A stretch of DNA of 19,341 nucleotides from an uncultured Collinsella sp. (GCA_900554495.1 USHR01000012.1:1-19341); one strand, 5' to 3'. Counted from the first letter of the stretch, positions 7,685 through 14,571 are shown. Notes: generated by a model from the sequence alone, not told the origin. Made by a program: numbers and translations.

Positions 7685-8242
7685 CTAGCTCAGCATTGCA
7701 TCCATCATCTCGGAGTTGACGGAGTCGTCGGCAGACCACTCGCCATCGTCGTTGCAGGTGTACTTGAAGATAACCGTGGTCTTCCTGGGCTCGGTGGCCT
7801 TGGTCACATCGACCATAACCTGACCGGCCATCTTGTACAGCTCGTCATCGGAAGGAACCGTGTCAAGCGCAGCAACCTTCTCCTGATACTGGGTGGAGAA
7901 GTCCTCGACGATCTTGTTCATAGATTTGCATGTAATAGAGACCTCGGCGGTCGCGACACCCTTGTCCTCGTCGACCGTCACGTCGCCGATCTTGTAGTCA
8001 AAGCCCTCAAGATAGGTCTTGGCGTACTCCTTGGGATCGATACCCAGCTGCTCGAACTCGTCGCCCGAAGCCTCCTCCAGACCAGAGAGGAAGTCGTCGC
8101 CACCGTTCTTGACCTCGTCAAACTGCGTCGTAAGATCCTCGGTGATGAGCTCCTCAACCGAAGGACCTCCACAGCCGGAAAGCACGACCACGCATGCAAC
8201 CAAGACGGCCATGAGGGGCGCAAGCAGCAGCTTCTTTTTCAT
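7685..8242 (-). CDS. Secreted lipoprotein of unknown function
   Basis: The product has 185 residues. A typical lipoprotein signal peptide spans residues 1-23: a MKKK basic start, a hydrophobic stretch, then LSGC with the lipidated Cys at 24. The mature part is acidic, rich in Asp and Glu, and predicted to be an extracytoplasmic domain tethered to the membrane. It holds two later cysteines (in ITCKS and KYTCNDDGEW) that could form a disulfide. It resembles the many small DUF-type lipoproteins of gut Actinobacteria, but I cannot assign a family or ligand. The start at 8242 is supported by GGGAGGAA just upstream; an in-frame extension to 8461 would place the signal peptide internally and is rejected. 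A promoter candidate is at 8308-8337. Confidence 0.88.
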   Translation of the reverse strand: MKKKLLLAPLMAVLVACVVVLSGCGGPSVEELITEDLTTQFDEVKNGGDDFLSGLEEASGDEFEQLGIDPKEYAKTYLEGFDYKIGDVTVDEDKGVATAEVSITCKSMNKIVEDFSTQYQEKVAALDTVPSDDELYKMAGQVMVDVTKATEPRKTTVIFKYTCNDDGEWSADDSVNSEMMDAMLS

Positions 8243-8307
8243 GTTGTTCCTCCCAATGAGCGGCACCGCGCTTCCCGGACGCGGCACACGTTGTAATAAG
8301 TAAGCCC

Positions 8308-8337
8308 ATACTATCCACTTATGAACACCCTCGGCAA
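8308..8337 (-). promoter_or_regulatory. Promoter candidate for the lipoprotein gene
   Basis: On the minus strand TTGCCG (8332-8337) and TAGTAT (8308-8313) are separated by 18 nt. This would give a leader of about 58 nt before the lipoprotein start at 8242. It is a sigma-70-type match only, with no further support. Confidence 0.45.
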
Positions 8338-8420
8338 CGCGAAGGCGTGGTCGGTTCGTTTTAGCGTCCGAACGGTTTGCAAGCCCGCCCAACGTGCAAT
8401 AAAACGCTTCCCCACGGTGC

Positions 8421-8452
8421 AATAAAAAAGGTGGCCGGAAAACCCGACCACC
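8421..8452 (-). terminator. Rho-independent terminator after the PTS IIA gene
   Basis: On the minus strand a 9-bp stem (8444-8452 with 8430-8438, one G-U pair) closes a 5-nt loop and is followed by TTTTTTATT. It lies 26 nt beyond the IIA stop and separates that gene from the lipoprotein gene. Confidence 0.85.
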
Positions 8453-8478
8453 CTTGCACATCCTTTGGACGCCGCAGT

Positions 8479-9015
8479 TTACTTGCGGACGACCTTGACG
8501 ATGGCGTCACCGGCGGCGACGGCGGACTCTGCCTCAACGGTGAGCTCGACATCGGCAAACTCGGCGGTGTTGGACACGGCCACGACGACGCAGTCCTTGT
8601 AACCGGCAGCGGCGATCTTGGCGCGGTCGATCTTGAGTATGGGCTGGCCAGCCTTCACAACGTCGTCGGCCTTGACGAAGCCCTCGAAGCCATCGCCGTT
8701 CATGTTGACGGTATCGACGCCAACGTGCACCAGAACCTCGATGCCGCTATCGGACTGCAGACCCACGGCGTGACCCATGGTGACGGTCACCTTACCGTCG
8801 CAGGGAGCGTAGACCAGATCGTCCTCGGGCCACACGGCACAGCCCTTGCCCAGAACCTCGCCACCAAAGACGGGATCGGGCACGTCGGCCATCTTGATGA
8901 CCTTGCCCTTGACGGGCGAGCACAGCACGTCGGCGCCGGCAGAAGCAGAGATGGAGGCCGGAGCAGCGGCAGCCGCGGGCTCAGCCTTCTTCTTGAACAT
9001 ATCAAACAGACCCAT
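8479..9015 (-). CDS. crr: Stand-alone glucose-type PTS IIA protein
   Basis: This 178-residue protein is a IIA-Glc domain, which takes phosphate from HPr and passes it to a IIB domain during sugar uptake. The active-site region reads GHAVGLQSDS then GIEVLVHVGVDTV. His97 is the expected phosphorylated residue and His82 the second active-site histidine. A short Ala/Pro-rich segment (about residues 12-25) precedes the domain, like a linker kept from a fused ancestor or a membrane-proximal tail. The ATG at 9015 has AGAGGAGA in front; 13 extra upstream codons are not needed. A strong promoter candidate (9065-9093) and its own terminator suggest it is transcribed separately from bglA, 151 nt upstream. 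No EIIBC is present in the window. Confidence 0.93.
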   Translation of the reverse strand: MGLFDMFKKKAEPAAAAAPASISASAGADVLCSPVKGKVIKMADVPDPVFGGEVLGKGCAVWPEDDLVYAPCDGKVTVTMGHAVGLQSDSGIEVLVHVGVDTVNMNGDGFEGFVKADDVVKAGQPILKIDRAKIAAAGYKDCVVVAVSNTAEFADVELTVEAESAVAAGDAIVKVVRK

Positions 9016-9064
9016 ACGTTTTCTCCTCTTGATTAAGCGCAACGTTATGCGCATGCCTATGGTG

Positions 9065-9093
9065 ATTATAGTGCCAAATGATCAAATTGCTAA
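9065..9093 (-). promoter_or_regulatory. Promoter candidate for the PTS IIA gene
   Basis: On the minus strand TTAGCA (9088-9093) and a perfect TATAAT (9065-9070) are 17 nt apart, giving a leader of about 43 nt before the start at 9015. It lies between bglA and the IIA gene, so IIA can be expressed without bglA. A weak hairpin without a T-run (9099-9117) lies just upstream. Confidence 0.7.
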
Positions 9094-9166
9094 GGTGAGG
9101 GCTCGAATCGCAAGCCCTTCCAAGCCCTTCCCAAAACCTTTTCCCCAGTGGCACTCATATTGTCGA

Positions 9167-10615
9167 TTAATCCAGCCCCTCGGTGCCGTTGGACTTGATG
9201 ATCTTCTGGTATGCGAAGAAGCTGTCCTTGCGGCGGCGCTCGTAGGTACCGGTGCCGTCGTCGTACTTATCGACGTGGATGAAGCCGTAGCGCTTGCGCA
9301 TCTCGCCAGTGCCGGCGGAAACCAGGTCGATGGGACCCCACCAGGTGTAGGCAATCAGGTCAACGCCGTCGGCAATGGCCTCGCCCATGGCCTTGATGTG
9401 GCTCTGCAAGTAGGCGATGCGATACGGGTCGTGGATGGAGCCGTCCTCCTCGACCTCGTCGTAGGCGCCCATGCCGTTCTCGACCACCATCAGCGGAATC
9501 TCGTAGCGGGCGTAAATCTCGTTGAGGGCGATGCGCAGGCCCAACGGATCGATCTGCCAGCCCCAGTCGGTGGACTCCAGATAGGGATTCTTGCCGCCAA
9601 AGGTCATGTTGCCCTCGGTCATCTCGTGGTCCTTGTGGGTGCCCACGGTGCCGGACATGTAGTAGCTAAAGGTGTAGAAATCAACCTTGCCGTCGGCGAT
9701 ATCCCGCAGGTCGCCGTCCTCCATCACGAGCTCAACATCGTTCTCGGTCCAGAAGCGCTTGGCATAGAACGGGTATTTGCCGCGCACCTGCACGTCGGAG
9801 CAGTACCAGTTCATGGTATTCATCTCCTGCTGCGTGGCGAACACGTCGGCCGGATCGCACGTGGCGGCATAGGAAAGGATGAAGCAGTCCATGTTGCCCA
9901 TCTTAAACTGCGGGTAATGCTCGTGGGCATAGCGCACGACGCGGCCGCTGGCGACAAACTGGTGATGCAGGGCCTGCATACGAGCCTGCGGCGTAGTGTG
10001 AACCGCCGACGCCGGACCCTCAAAGCCTTGAATCATGCTGGTCTCAAAGAGGTTGCCCATGTCCTGAGTACCGCAATTGATCTCGTTGAAGGTGAGCCAG
10101 AACTTGACCTTGTCCTGATAGCGATCGAAGACGGTCTGGCAGTATTTCTCAAAGAAGCCGATGAGCTCGCGGCTTGCCCAGCCGTTGTATTTCTCGACCA
10201 GGTGATAGGGCATCTCATAGTGCGAAAGGGTCACGAGCGGCTCGATATTGTGGGCACGCAGGCAGTCGAAGACGCGGTCGTAGAAGGCGAGGCCGGCCTC
10301 GTTGGGCTCAGCGTCGTCGCCGTTGGGGAAGATGCGGCTCCAAGAGATGGACATGCGGAACATATTGAAGCCCATCTCGGCGAACAGCGTGATGTCCTCC
10401 TCGTAGTGATGGTAGAAATCGATACCGTCATGATTGGGGTAGAAGCGGTTGGGGTCGATGTCGATCGTAATCTGACGCGGCTCCTTGTAGCTGCCGCCCA
10501 AGAAATGGTCGTCGACGGAAGGACCGCGGCCGTCCACGTTCCAAGCGCCCTCAAACTGGTTGGCGGCGGTGGCGCCACCCCAATAGAAACCCTCGGGGAA
10601 CTTGATGTTTGCCAT
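9167..10615 (-). CDS. bglA: GH1 6-phospho-beta-glucosidase
   Basis: This enzyme hydrolyses 6-phospho-beta-glucosides such as phosphorylated cellobiose, arbutin or salicin after PTS uptake, in the cytoplasm. At 482 residues it has the usual GH1 length. It opens with FPEGFYWGGATAANQFEGAW. The acid/base Glu is at 178 in TFNEIN, and the nucleophile Glu at 379 in VVENGMG. Ser433, Lys441 and Tyr443 in the SAGTGEMRKRYGF segment fit the phosphate-binding set that separates phospho-glucosidases from plain beta-glucosidases. Start choice: AAAGGAG at 10622-10628 leaves 6 nt to the ATG at 10615 and none to the ATG at 10621. The much longer open frame upstream is not coding. A divergent RpiR-family gene lies 202 nt away and is the likely regulator. 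Confidence 0.95.
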   Translation of the reverse strand: MANIKFPEGFYWGGATAANQFEGAWNVDGRGPSVDDHFLGGSYKEPRQITIDIDPNRFYPNHDGIDFYHHYEEDITLFAEMGFNMFRMSISWSRIFPNGDDAEPNEAGLAFYDRVFDCLRAHNIEPLVTLSHYEMPYHLVEKYNGWASRELIGFFEKYCQTVFDRYQDKVKFWLTFNEINCGTQDMGNLFETSMIQGFEGPASAVHTTPQARMQALHHQFVASGRVVRYAHEHYPQFKMGNMDCFILSYAATCDPADVFATQQEMNTMNWYCSDVQVRGKYPFYAKRFWTENDVELVMEDGDLRDIADGKVDFYTFSYYMSGTVGTHKDHEMTEGNMTFGGKNPYLESTDWGWQIDPLGLRIALNEIYARYEIPLMVVENGMGAYDEVEEDGSIHDPYRIAYLQSHIKAMGEAIADGVDLIAYTWWGPIDLVSAGTGEMRKRYGFIHVDKYDDGTGTYERRRKDSFFAYQKIIKSNGTEGLD

Positions 10616-10817
10616 GAGCATCTCCTTTGCATCGCGAGTCGATAAGCCGAGTATCGCCCACGCGCGGGACGGGCAGAAGTGGGCGCGCCAAACCCGACAC
10701 TTCTTTTCGCGTCCACGGACCGTCACCGCCCCGCCCCTGACACTTCCTGATACCGACCGAAACGTGCCAAAATAAACCTGTCCCTTTTTGGCAGGTTTGG
10801 CGAGTGTGGGAGTTCGC
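10616..10817. promoter_or_regulatory. Divergent bglA-rpiR control region
   Basis: This 202-bp gap must hold both promoters. AGAAGTG (10675-10681) and CACTTCT (10698-10704) form an inverted repeat with a 16-nt spacer. GACACTTC recurs at 10696-10703 and 10739-10746. These could be operator half-sites for the RpiR protein, but the match is short. I see no convincing -35/-10 pair for bglA. A 33-bp repeat unit occupies the rpiR-proximal end. Confidence 0.3.
10763..10795. repeat. 33-bp palindromic unit (unit 3)
   Basis: A single copy of the unit found at 1467-1545, in the same orientation as unit 2, with the shared core TAAACCTGTCCC and ends GTGCCAAAA/TTTTGGCAGG. It ends 22 nt before the rpiR start codon, almost the same spacing as unit 2 has to hypF. 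Confidence 0.85.
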
Positions 10818-11672
10818 ATGGATATCAAACGCAAGATCACCGAGGCGCAGGGCCTCACCCCCACCGAGCAGCAGCTCGGCATCTCGGCCCTTGCCATGGG
10901 CGAAGACGTCCGCGGGCTCTCCATCAAGGAATTTGCCGCGCGCACCAACGTTTCTGTTGCGAGCGTGCACCGGTTTTGCAAAAAGCTCGGCCTCGAGGGC
11001 TTCAAGGACCTCAAGGTCGAGCTCATCCGCCTGGCAACCGAATCGGGCAACCGACGCGACGTGGATATCAACTTTCCCTTCGACGCCGCGTCCACCCCTG
11101 CGCAGGTTATGGAGCGCATGGAGGGGCTCTACCAGACTACGCTGGCCGAAACGCAGGAGCTGCTCGACCCCACGCAGCTTGACCACGCCGCCAAGCTCAT
11201 CGCGAACGCCCGACAGGTCAACATCTACACGGGCTCGCACAACCTCTATCCAGCGGGAATGTTCCGCGATCGCCTGCTCTCCGCCGGTAAAAGCGCAACG
11301 TGTCACAACGGTGTCGAGGCCCAGGTGCGAACGGCGCTCGCCTCGGGTCCCGACCATGCGGCAATCGTCATCTCCTACAGCGGCCTTGCCCCCAACCTCA
11401 AGGACATCTTGCCGATCCTCAGCAGTCGGCACGTCCCGGTCATCGTCATCGGCACGCCTTATTGCGCTCGCATTCACCCCGGCTTTGCCGCCTACCTTAC
11501 GGTGAGTGACCACGAGAGCATGACGCATCGCATCACACAGTTCGCCAGCCACATCGCCGTGCAATACGTGCTCGATTCGCTCTACAGCAGCTACTTCGCC
11601 AAAGATTACGACCGCTGCTCCGAATTCCTAGAGCGCTCATTCCCCTACACCCGCCTGCCCGGGCTCAAGTAG
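10818..11672 (+). CDS. RpiR/MurR-family transcriptional regulator
   Basis: This 284-residue protein has an N-terminal helix-turn-helix domain (about 1-77; LSIKEFAARTNVSVASVHRF is the recognition region at 34-53) and a C-terminal SIS domain (about 115-255) that binds phosphosugars. The SIS part includes IYTGSHNLYPAGMF and VISYSGLAPN. RpiR proteins typically control sugar or amino-sugar phosphate use and respond to the phosphorylated substrate. Its divergence from bglA makes a 6-phospho-beta-glucoside the likely effector, which is inference. The ATG at 10818 has GGGAG (10808-10812) in front; an upstream in-frame TTG at 10788 is inside the repeat. The 64-bp palindrome 33 nt after its stop may end the transcript. 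Confidence 0.92.
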   Translation: MDIKRKITEAQGLTPTEQQLGISALAMGEDVRGLSIKEFAARTNVSVASVHRFCKKLGLEGFKDLKVELIRLATESGNRRDVDINFPFDAASTPAQVMERMEGLYQTTLAETQELLDPTQLDHAAKLIANARQVNIYTGSHNLYPAGMFRDRLLSAGKSATCHNGVEAQVRTALASGPDHAAIVISYSGLAPNLKDILPILSSRHVPVIVIGTPYCARIHPGFAAYLTVSDHESMTHRITQFASHIAVQYVLDSLYSSYFAKDYDRCSEFLERSFPYTRLPGLK

Positions 11673-11705
11673 CGACGAGCGTGGATTTTTGGACGCCTAT
11701 CTAAC

Positions 11706-11769
11706 GAGCGTGGATAATCTCCCACTTTGAGCCTACACGGGGGCCAAAAACGGGAGATTATCCACGCTC
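11706..11769. repeat. 64-bp palindromic unit, left of the Fic gene
   Basis: GAGCGTGGATAATCTCCC (11706-11723) is perfectly complementary to the right arm (11752-11769); pairing extends 2 bp further on each side. The central 28 nt can pair further through GCC and GGC. A partial copy of one arm (ACGAGCGTGGAT) lies at 11675-11686. A full copy of the same length and orientation is at 13158-13221, on the other side of the Fic gene. Confidence 0.88.
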
Positions 11770-11830
11770 GTGTTGAATGATCCGTTTTCCTCTGCGCCCG
11801 AGGGACCACTCGACCACCTTGCACCAAAGC

Positions 11831-11929
11831 AATAACGACTTCTCGTCATTAGATCATTCAAATCGAATCTAATAACTATTTTCGCCATAAACTCGTTATT
11901 AGAATTGATATGATTAGCCTAATAACGAG
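11831..11929. promoter_or_regulatory. Operator-like array upstream of the Fic gene
   Basis: Five half-sites of the type CTAATAACGAG occur: 11831-11838 (forward), 11843-11852 (reverse), 11869-11877 (forward), 11892-11902 (reverse) and 11919-11929 (forward). Positions 11889-11902 and 11919-11932 form a perfect 14-bp inverted repeat with a 16-nt spacer that contains the -10-like TATGAT (11909-11914). The segment is much more AT-rich than its surroundings. Repression of the Fic gene by a helix-turn-helix protein, perhaps its own product, is a plausible reading. Confidence 0.55.
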
Positions 11930-11958
11930 TTTCCGGCACTAAAGATATGGAGGGCGCG

Positions 11959-13131
11959 ATGCAAATCGAGGAGAACGGCCAGGGAACGCTCCGCAATAAT
12001 CTATCGGGGAAATTGGCTTACTATTCGTTTTTTCCAACGCCCTTGCAATCATTGAGGCAGCTAAACCTCACCGAGGAAACCTATCGCACGCTTTCCGCAT
12101 GCTCACGAAAGCTTGGAGAGCTTGAAGGCATGCTCTACTTTGTTCCCAACGCCGATATGTATCTGACAATGTACGTGCGCAAAGAAGCACTCCTTTCTTC
12201 GCAAATTGAGGGAACCCAGTGCACGTTTGACGACCTACTTAGTCCATCGCAAACACAACTCCATCATAAAGATGTCGCAGACGTCGTGAATTACGTCCGT
12301 GCTGTCGACCGCGGCGTAGAACTGCTCAAAAAGATGCCCTTGTGCACGAGACTTCTTAGGCAAGTTCATGCGGTCCTGCTGGACGGAGTGCGCGGAACGG
12401 AGAAGAATCCAGGCGAGCTGCGCTCCTCACAAAACTGGATTGGCCCCTCAGGCTGCACCATTGCAACCGCATCGTTTGTCCCTCCAAACATTGAAGATTT
12501 GAGTAACACGCTCCAGGACCTCGAACGCTTTATCAATGAGCCTCAAGTCGAAATGGATCCGATTGTGCGGGCGGCGCTCGTCCATTACCAATTTGAAACT
12601 GCCCATCCATTCCTAGACGGAAACGGTCGCCTGGGCAGGCTTCTCATTACACTTATGCTCATCAATGATGGCGTTCTTCATTCTTGCTTGTTCTATCCAT
12701 CGTTCCAGTTCAAGAAAAATCGAAGCGAGTACTACCGGCAACTCACATCCGTAAGGGAGAGAGGCACTTACGAGGAATGGATAGAGTTTTTCTGCAACAG
12801 TCTTCTCGAAAGTGCGAAGGACTCGGTAGGGTCTTTAAAAAACCTTGTTGACCTCCATAACCGTTCCACAGCAACCATTACCGAAAATCTCGGAAGGACT
12901 GCTGCAAACGGGCAAAGGCTGTTGGGCATTCTTGAAGAGCACCCCATCGTCGACACCGCATTCATCGCTGCCCAACTCGATATCGGCAGGAGTACCGCGA
13001 GCTCGCTCGTCAAATCATTTGAAGAATTGGGTATCCTCCGTCCGCTCGACGAGTCAAGACAGAGATACCGGCAGTACGGGTATGAAGAGTATCTTTCGAT
13101 TCTCAGGGAAGACGCCGAGCCGATTAGATAG
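11959..13131 (+). CDS. Fic-family protein with N-terminal inhibitory motif and C-terminal winged helix
   Basis: Fic proteins usually transfer AMP from ATP to target hydroxyls. This 390-residue protein has the full active motif HPFLDGNGRLGR at 216-227, with catalytic His216. An inhibitory-helix motif of the S/T-xxx-E-G/N type is at residues 80-85 (SSQIEG), which makes it a class II Fic that keeps itself off until relieved. A winged helix-turn-helix follows at about 322-365. This layout is that of the common stand-alone Fic proteins, not of a toxin with separate antitoxin. I choose the ATG at 11959, 5 nt after GGAGG, over the ATG at 11947. Base composition is distinctly more AT-rich than its neighbours, and palindromes flank it, which suggests horizontal acquisition. 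The target protein is unknown. Confidence 0.93.
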   Translation: MQIEENGQGTLRNNLSGKLAYYSFFPTPLQSLRQLNLTEETYRTLSACSRKLGELEGMLYFVPNADMYLTMYVRKEALLSSQIEGTQCTFDDLLSPSQTQLHHKDVADVVNYVRAVDRGVELLKKMPLCTRLLRQVHAVLLDGVRGTEKNPGELRSSQNWIGPSGCTIATASFVPPNIEDLSNTLQDLERFINEPQVEMDPIVRAALVHYQFETAHPFLDGNGRLGRLLITLMLINDGVLHSCLFYPSFQFKKNRSEYYRQLTSVRERGTYEEWIEFFCNSLLESAKDSVGSLKNLVDLHNRSTATITENLGRTAANGQRLLGILEEHPIVDTAFIAAQLDIGRSTASSLVKSFEELGILRPLDESRQRYRQYGYEEYLSILREDAEPIR

Positions 13132-13157
13132 GCATCGCAACCCAGGCAAATTAAAGC

Positions 13158-13221
13158 GAGCGTGGATAATCTCCCACTTTGAGCCTGCACACAGGCCAAA
13201 AACGGGAGATTATCCACGCTC
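13158..13221. repeat. 64-bp palindromic unit, right of the Fic gene
   Basis: This is the second copy of the unit at 11706-11769: identical 18-bp arms, same orientation and same total length. The centre differs, with GCCTG (13183-13187) pairing with CAGGC (13192-13196), better paired than in the left copy. It starts 26 nt after the Fic stop and may act as that gene's terminator. Confidence 0.88.
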
Positions 13222-13230
13222 ATTCCTGAG

Positions 13231-13259
13231 TAGTCATTTATGAACGTCCCCAATGACTA
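13231..13259. repeat. 29-bp palindromic unit
   Basis: TAGTCATT (13231-13238) and AATGACTA (13252-13259) bound a 13-nt core ending in GAACGTCCCC. This is the inverse of the unit at 7445-7473. The ends differ between copies (CGTT/AACG against CATT/AATG) but stay complementary within each copy. Confidence 0.75.
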
Positions 13260-13288
13260 GTCCGGCAACGCCGATGTTTCGGCAACGA

Positions 13289-13372
13289 CAGCGAGCGAGC
13301 CGCATTCGGAGCAAGACGACGCCGCAGGTAGAGAACGGACAGCGAGCGGGTCGCATTTGAGACAAGGTGACG
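13289..13372. repeat. Degenerate tandem duplication within the copy B region
   Basis: Positions 13289-13321 and 13340-13372 are two 33-nt copies, offset by 51 nt, both starting CAGCGAGCG and ending GACG, with 8 mismatches. The second copy is the stem arm used in the structured element at 13321-13485. The first has no well-matched pairing partner. Copy A at 7516-7681 lacks the duplication. Confidence 0.6.
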
Positions 13373-13485
13373 TGAAACGAAAGGGCGCTGACCTCCTGGT
13401 CGCGCCCTTGAAGTTGAACGTCAGATTGTCCAAATGCGACCAGCGCAGCGTCGAGCCGTTACGGCGTTTGGTAAAACGCCGTAAC
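13321..13485 (-). repeat. Structured 3'-UTR element, copy B
   Basis: Read on the minus strand it begins directly at the aroF stop codon with a perfect 12-bp hairpin (13474-13485 with 13458-13469, plus-strand loop GGTA). A long stem follows: CAAATGCGACC (13431-13441) with 13349-13359, TTGTC (13426-13430) with 13361-13365, and ACGTCA (13418-13423) with 13368-13373. Inside is a terminator-like hairpin (13381-13409). The conserved plus-strand flanks are GCCGCAGGTAGAG, ACGGACAGCGAGCGG and GCGCAGCGTCGAGC. Relative to copy A the stems differ in sequence but remain paired, for example GTTACGG/CCGTAAC here against GTTGCGG/CCGCAAC there. Confidence 0.8.
13381..13409. terminator. Terminator hairpin inside copy B
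   Basis: AAGGGCGC (13381-13388) pairs with GCGCCCTT (13402-13409), and after one bulged T, GACC (13390-13393) pairs with GGTC (13398-13401) around the loop TCCT. On the minus strand it is followed by TCGTTT. It lies between the convergent Fic and aroF genes. Confidence 0.6.
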
Positions 13486-14517
13486 CTACACCCGCTCCGC
13501 GATCTCGTGGATGAGGTAGTCGGTCTTTTCCCAGCCTAGGCACGGGTCGGTGATGGACTTGCCAAAGACGCCGCCGTCGACCGGCTGGTTGCCGTCCTCC
13601 AGGTAAGACTCGATCATAAAGCCCTTGACCAGCTTGGAGATGGACTCGTTGCGGCGGCAGCTGTCGAGCACTTCCTTGCAAATGCGATACTGCTCCAGCG
13701 GACGCTTACCCGAGTTGTCGTGGTTGCAGTCGATGACCGCCGCCGGGTTGGCGTAGCCGGCGTGCTCGGTATAGCGCTCGGCCAGGCGCTCCAGGTGCTC
13801 GTAGTGGTAGTTGGGGTAGGTGCGGCCATCGAGGCCGATGTAGCCGCGCATGACAGCGTGCGCAAGCGGGTTGCCATCGCATTCGACTTCCCAGTTACGG
13901 AAGATAAAGCTCTGGTGGGCCTGGGCGGCGTAAATAGAGTTGAGCATGACGGTGGTGGAACCGGCGGTGGGGTTCTTCATGCCCACAGGCACCGAAATAC
14001 CGCTCGACACCAGGCGATGCTCCTGGTTTTCGACCGAACGCGCACCCACGGCAACATAGCTCAGCAGGTCAACGAGGTACTGGTAGTTGGACGGATAGAG
14101 CATCTCGTCGGCGGTGAAGAAGCCCGTTTCCTTAATAACGCGCAGGTGCATATGGCGGATGGCCTTGACGCCCTCGAGCAGGTCGTCGGGAGCCTCGGGG
14201 TTGGGGTTGTGCAGCAGGCCCTTGTAGCCGGTGCCCTTGGTGCGCGGCTTGTTGGTGTAGACGCGCGGAATGATGATGAGCTTGTCCTTGACCTCTTCGG
14301 CGGTCTTGGCCAGGCGGTTCATGTATTCGAGGACCGAATCCTCGCGGTCGGCAGAGCACGGGCCGATGATGAGCACCTTGCGTGCGTCCTCGCCGGTAAA
14401 GACTTTGGCGACCTCGGCGTCAAATGCCTGCTTTTTGGCGGTAAGCTCGGCAGAAAGCGGCATTTCCTCGCGGATCTCCATGGGGATCGGCAACTTGCGT
14501 TTGAATTCCATGGCCAT
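13486..14517 (-). CDS. aroF: 3-deoxy-7-phosphoheptulonate (DAHP) synthase, type I
   Basis: This enzyme condenses phosphoenolpyruvate with erythrose 4-phosphate, the first step of the shikimate pathway. The protein has 343 residues, typical of the AroF/G/H type. GPCSA (52-56) carries the metal-binding Cys54. Other conserved blocks are PRTKGTGYKGLLHNPNP, ENQEHRLVSSG, PVGMKNPTAG, the His in CNHDNSGK, the Glu in MIESYLEDGNQ and the Asp in SITDPCLGWE. All metal ligands are present. The feedback class (Phe, Tyr or Trp) cannot be decided, so the symbol is only one of three possible. The start at 14517 has GAGGAGG 5 nt ahead. It is a single-gene unit with its own promoter (14572-14600); no T-box or attenuator is seen in the ~48-nt leader. 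Confidence 0.96.
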   Translation of the reverse strand: MAMEFKRKLPIPMEIREEMPLSAELTAKKQAFDAEVAKVFTGEDARKVLIIGPCSADREDSVLEYMNRLAKTAEEVKDKLIIIPRVYTNKPRTKGTGYKGLLHNPNPEAPDDLLEGVKAIRHMHLRVIKETGFFTADEMLYPSNYQYLVDLLSYVAVGARSVENQEHRLVSSGISVPVGMKNPTAGSTTVMLNSIYAAQAHQSFIFRNWEVECDGNPLAHAVMRGYIGLDGRTYPNYHYEHLERLAERYTEHAGYANPAAVIDCNHDNSGKRPLEQYRICKEVLDSCRRNESISKLVKGFMIESYLEDGNQPVDGGVFGKSITDPCLGWEKTDYLIHEIAERV

Positions 14518-14571
14518 AGGGGCCTCCTCAATCTATAGAAAGAGCAATAAGCGTATTGTCGAGTGTTCGGC

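Noticed and set aside
8846..10645. Long plus-strand open frame opposite bglA and the IIA gene
   Set aside because: It spans two real genes and their promoter on the other strand and shows no family motifs.
9167..11119. Upstream extension of bglA to 650 residues
   Set aside because: The extension would run antisense through the rpiR start and repeat unit 3, while a good ribosome-binding site and the conserved GH1 N-terminus support the start at 10615.
11959..13131. Fic toxin-antitoxin module with a separate antitoxin
   Set aside because: No small antitoxin gene lies next to it, and the inhibitory SSQIEG motif is within the protein itself.
14518..14571. T-box or aromatic-amino-acid riboswitch before aroF
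   Set aside because: The predicted leader is only about 48 nt, too short, and shows no T-box motif or attenuator.
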